Shown: positions 7,008-7,847 of the stretch, piece by piece
Layout of the letters: each line of letters opens with the position of its first letter
Position numbering within the stretch: the stretch's first letter is position 1
From: Gammaproteobacteria bacterium
GTDB lineage: Bacteria > Pseudomonadota > Gammaproteobacteria > Eutrophobiales > Eutrophobiaceae
DNA length: 7,847 nucleotides
Reading direction: 5' to 3'
Assembly (NCBI GenBank): GCA_009843675.1
Contig: VYCZ01000321.1
Coordinates: 1 to 7,847 of the forward strand
Position numbers and translations under genes: made by a program
The notes under the pieces: generated by a model
The model's database searches: none
Told to the model about the DNA's origin: nothing
The model's input: the letters and a program-made list of their open reading frames with translations, nothing else

Positions 7008-7029
7008 CGTTTGTCTGTTTTATTTTCAA
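7001..7029 (-). promoter_or_regulatory. Candidate promoter of the toxin-antitoxin pair
   Basis: On the minus strand TTGAAA (plus positions 7024-7029) matches the sigma-70 -35 consensus at 5 of 6. A 17-base spacer separates it from TACTAA (7001-7006), a poor -10 that keeps the first T, the second A and the fifth A. Transcription would begin close to the start codon and leave a very short leader, in agreement with the missing ribosome binding site of the toxin gene. Confidence 0.4.
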
Positions 7030-7040
7030 GCCGGACTGGT

Positions 7041-7078
7041 CTGACCCTATACTCCGACAAGTTGGTCGATCGGGTCAG
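7041..7078. repeat. Inverted repeat in the space between the toxin-antitoxin promoter and the IS
   Basis: CTGACCC (7041-7047) and GGGTCAG (7072-7078) are exact complements around a 24-base core that itself contains CGAC (7055-7058) facing GTCG (7065-7068). Just to the left GGTCTGACC (7038-7046) is a short palindrome sharing one arm. It may be part of the insertion sequence end, a rho-independent stop without T-tract, or a protein site. No function can be assigned from sequence alone. Confidence 0.4.
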
Positions 7079-7140
7079 TCGCTAGTTTGAATTGATTGGC
7101 TTTTTCCCTAATCCCGCTTTGGAAAGTCCAGGAATCAAAA

Positions 7141-7208
7141 AAGCCTTGCCTGTATAATGTCTTGCGTGATTAATAACATTCACCCGATGGGTGCAACAGA
7201 CAAGGCTT
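7141..7208 (+). promoter_or_regulatory. Leader inverted repeat covering the transposase ribosome binding site
   Basis: AAGCCTTGCCTGT (7141-7153) and ACAGACAAGGCTT (7196-7208) are reverse complements at 12 of 13 positions. The right arm contains the AAGG (7202-7205) that is the only ribosome binding site before ATG 7209. A smaller hairpin, CACCC-GAT-GGGTG (7181-7193), lies between the arms. RNA containing both arms would hide the start region. The left arm ends where the -10 box begins, so RNA made from the element's own promoter would lack it. Confidence 0.6.
7153..7158 (+). promoter_or_regulatory. Candidate -10 box of the transposase promoter
   Basis: A perfect TATAAT with TG directly before it. 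No good -35 is found at 15-18 bases (the region reads CCAGGAATCA), so the promoter would be weak or would lean on the TG and -10. Transcription is predicted to start near 7165, about 44 bases before the start codon. Confidence 0.5.
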
Positions 7209-7847
7209 ATGAACATCCTACCTTATACGATAGCCAATACCAATGATTTATTGACCGGCCGCGGCGGGCTGGTATGTGTGGCGGAGTTGATGCGTCAGAT
7301 TGGGTTTTCATCCTGGGTTGAACACTACTTTCCCAAGCCGGGCAGCAACCGGGGTTATCAGCCGGCGGAGGTGGTCACGTTATGGATGCTGATGTTGCAC
7401 GAGGGGGCGCGTTGTCTGGAGGACGTGCGCCACATCCGGGAAGACAAGGCGTTGCGCAAGCTGCTGGGCTTGCGGCGGTTGCCGAGCGCGGACATGCTGG
7501 GGGACTGGCTGCGGCGGCTGGGCCAGGATGCGGTCGGCATCCAGGCATTGGTAGAGATAAACCGGCGCTTGTTGGCGTTGACCTTGGGGGGCTGCGCGGA
7601 GGTGACGCTGGACATTGACGCCACGCCGGCGCTGTGTGCCAAGCGTGAGGCGCAGCGGACCTACCTGGGGGAGCAGGGCTACATGCCGATGCTGGGGCAT
7701 ATTGAGGCGACCGGTCAGGTCGTGGGATGCGAGTTCCGGGCCGGGAACGTGGCGCCGGCGGATGACAACCTGGGGTTTATCAGGACCTGTGCGGCGGGGT
7801 TGCCGGCGGGGGTCAGCGTGAGCCACCTGCGCGCGGATGCGGCGAGT
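7209..7847 (+). CDS. IS1380-family transposase (3' partial)
   Basis: The frame from ATG 7209 is open to the last base of the window, giving 213 residues of a protein that is usually a little over 400. It is a DDE-type cut-and-paste transposase of the IS1380 family. The N-terminal part (1-125) is helical and rich in Leu/Arg (LRKLLGLRRLPSADMLGDWLRRLG). The first catalytic aspartate lies in the TLDIDAT motif (133-139), followed by TYLGEQGYMPMLGH (151-164) and EFRAGNVAPADDN (175-187), both family hallmarks. The second aspartate is Asp210 in SHLRADA (205-211). The final acidic residue would be beyond the window. Whether the gene is intact cannot be judged. The ribosome binding site AAGG is 3 bases from the ATG and sits in a leader inverted repeat. 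Confidence 0.88.
   Translation, partial: MNILPYTIANTNDLLTGRGGLVCVAELMRQIGFSSWVEHYFPKPGSNRGYQPAEVVTLWMLMLHEGARCLEDVRHIREDKALRKLLGLRRLPSADMLGDWLRRLGQDAVGIQALVEINRRLLALTLGGCAEVTLDIDATPALCAKREAQRTYLGEQGYMPMLGHIEATGQVVGCEFRAGNVAPADDNLGFIRTCAAGLPAGVSVSHLRADAAS

Larger units (their letters stand above)
7141..7847 (+). mobile_element. IS1380-family insertion sequence, left part only (minimum extent)
   Basis: The transposase gene plus its promoter and leader structure define the left part of an IS1380-type element. The right end lies beyond the window. The left terminal repeat cannot be fixed without the right one; it could lie anywhere between about 7010 and 7140. Given coordinates are the minimum that clearly belongs to the element. 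It sits next to the toxin-antitoxin pair and is transcribed away from it. Confidence 0.75.

Noticed and set aside
7170..7173. TTAA as a possible IS target duplication
   Set aside because: It lies between the transposase promoter and its start codon, inside the element, so it cannot be its border.
7380..7826. Minus-strand open frame (148 codons) and two short plus frames inside the transposase
   Set aside because: The plus frame from 7209 is open to the window edge and carries IS1380 transposase motifs; the others are shadows.

Overview
The window looks like part of a bacterial genome, most likely a member of the Pseudomonadota. That assignment rests on gene content and GC-rich coding sequence, not on any marker gene, so it is tentative. 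About four fifths of the window is one plus-strand one-carbon (methyl-group) operon. The last fifth is an AT-richer accessory region with a predicted toxin-antitoxin pair on the minus strand and the beginning of an IS1380-type insertion sequence that runs off the right edge.

The operon (2-6281) reads, in order: an MttB-superfamily methyltransferase without a pyrrolysine codon (5' end cut by the window); a 103-residue protein of the family databases call 'virulence factor'; MetV, a cysteine-rich Fe-S partner of methylenetetrahydrofolate reductase; MetF, the flavin-dependent reductase itself; an MtgA-like methyltetrahydrofolate:corrinoid methyltransferase; and a 672-residue RACo-like (2Fe-2S plus ASKHA ATPase) activator of corrinoid proteins. 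Read as a pathway, a methylated quaternary amine such as a betaine is demethylated by the MttB homologue onto a corrinoid protein. MtgA moves the methyl group to tetrahydrofolate, MetF/MetV oxidise methyl-THF to methylene-THF, and the RACo-like protein reactivates corrinoid that has been oxidised to Co(II). The corrinoid carrier protein is not in the window and is probably encoded upstream. The exact substrate cannot be read from the sequence.

The first five genes are tightly packed: gaps of 5 to 30 bases, and an 11-base overlap between metV and metF. A 95-base gap before the activator gene holds an 81-base palindromic repeat that ends 3 bases before its start codon.

From 6282 on, a short hairpin lies between the convergent operon end and the toxin-antitoxin pair. 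The pair is a DUF4160-type small protein followed by a helix-turn-helix protein, with a 4-base overlap. It has its own promoter candidate and a perfect inverted repeat that could be its operator. Divergent from it, the transposase gene at 7209 is open to the end of the window. Its leader holds an inverted repeat placed so that transcripts entering from outside would mask the ribosome binding site, while transcripts from the element's own promoter would not.
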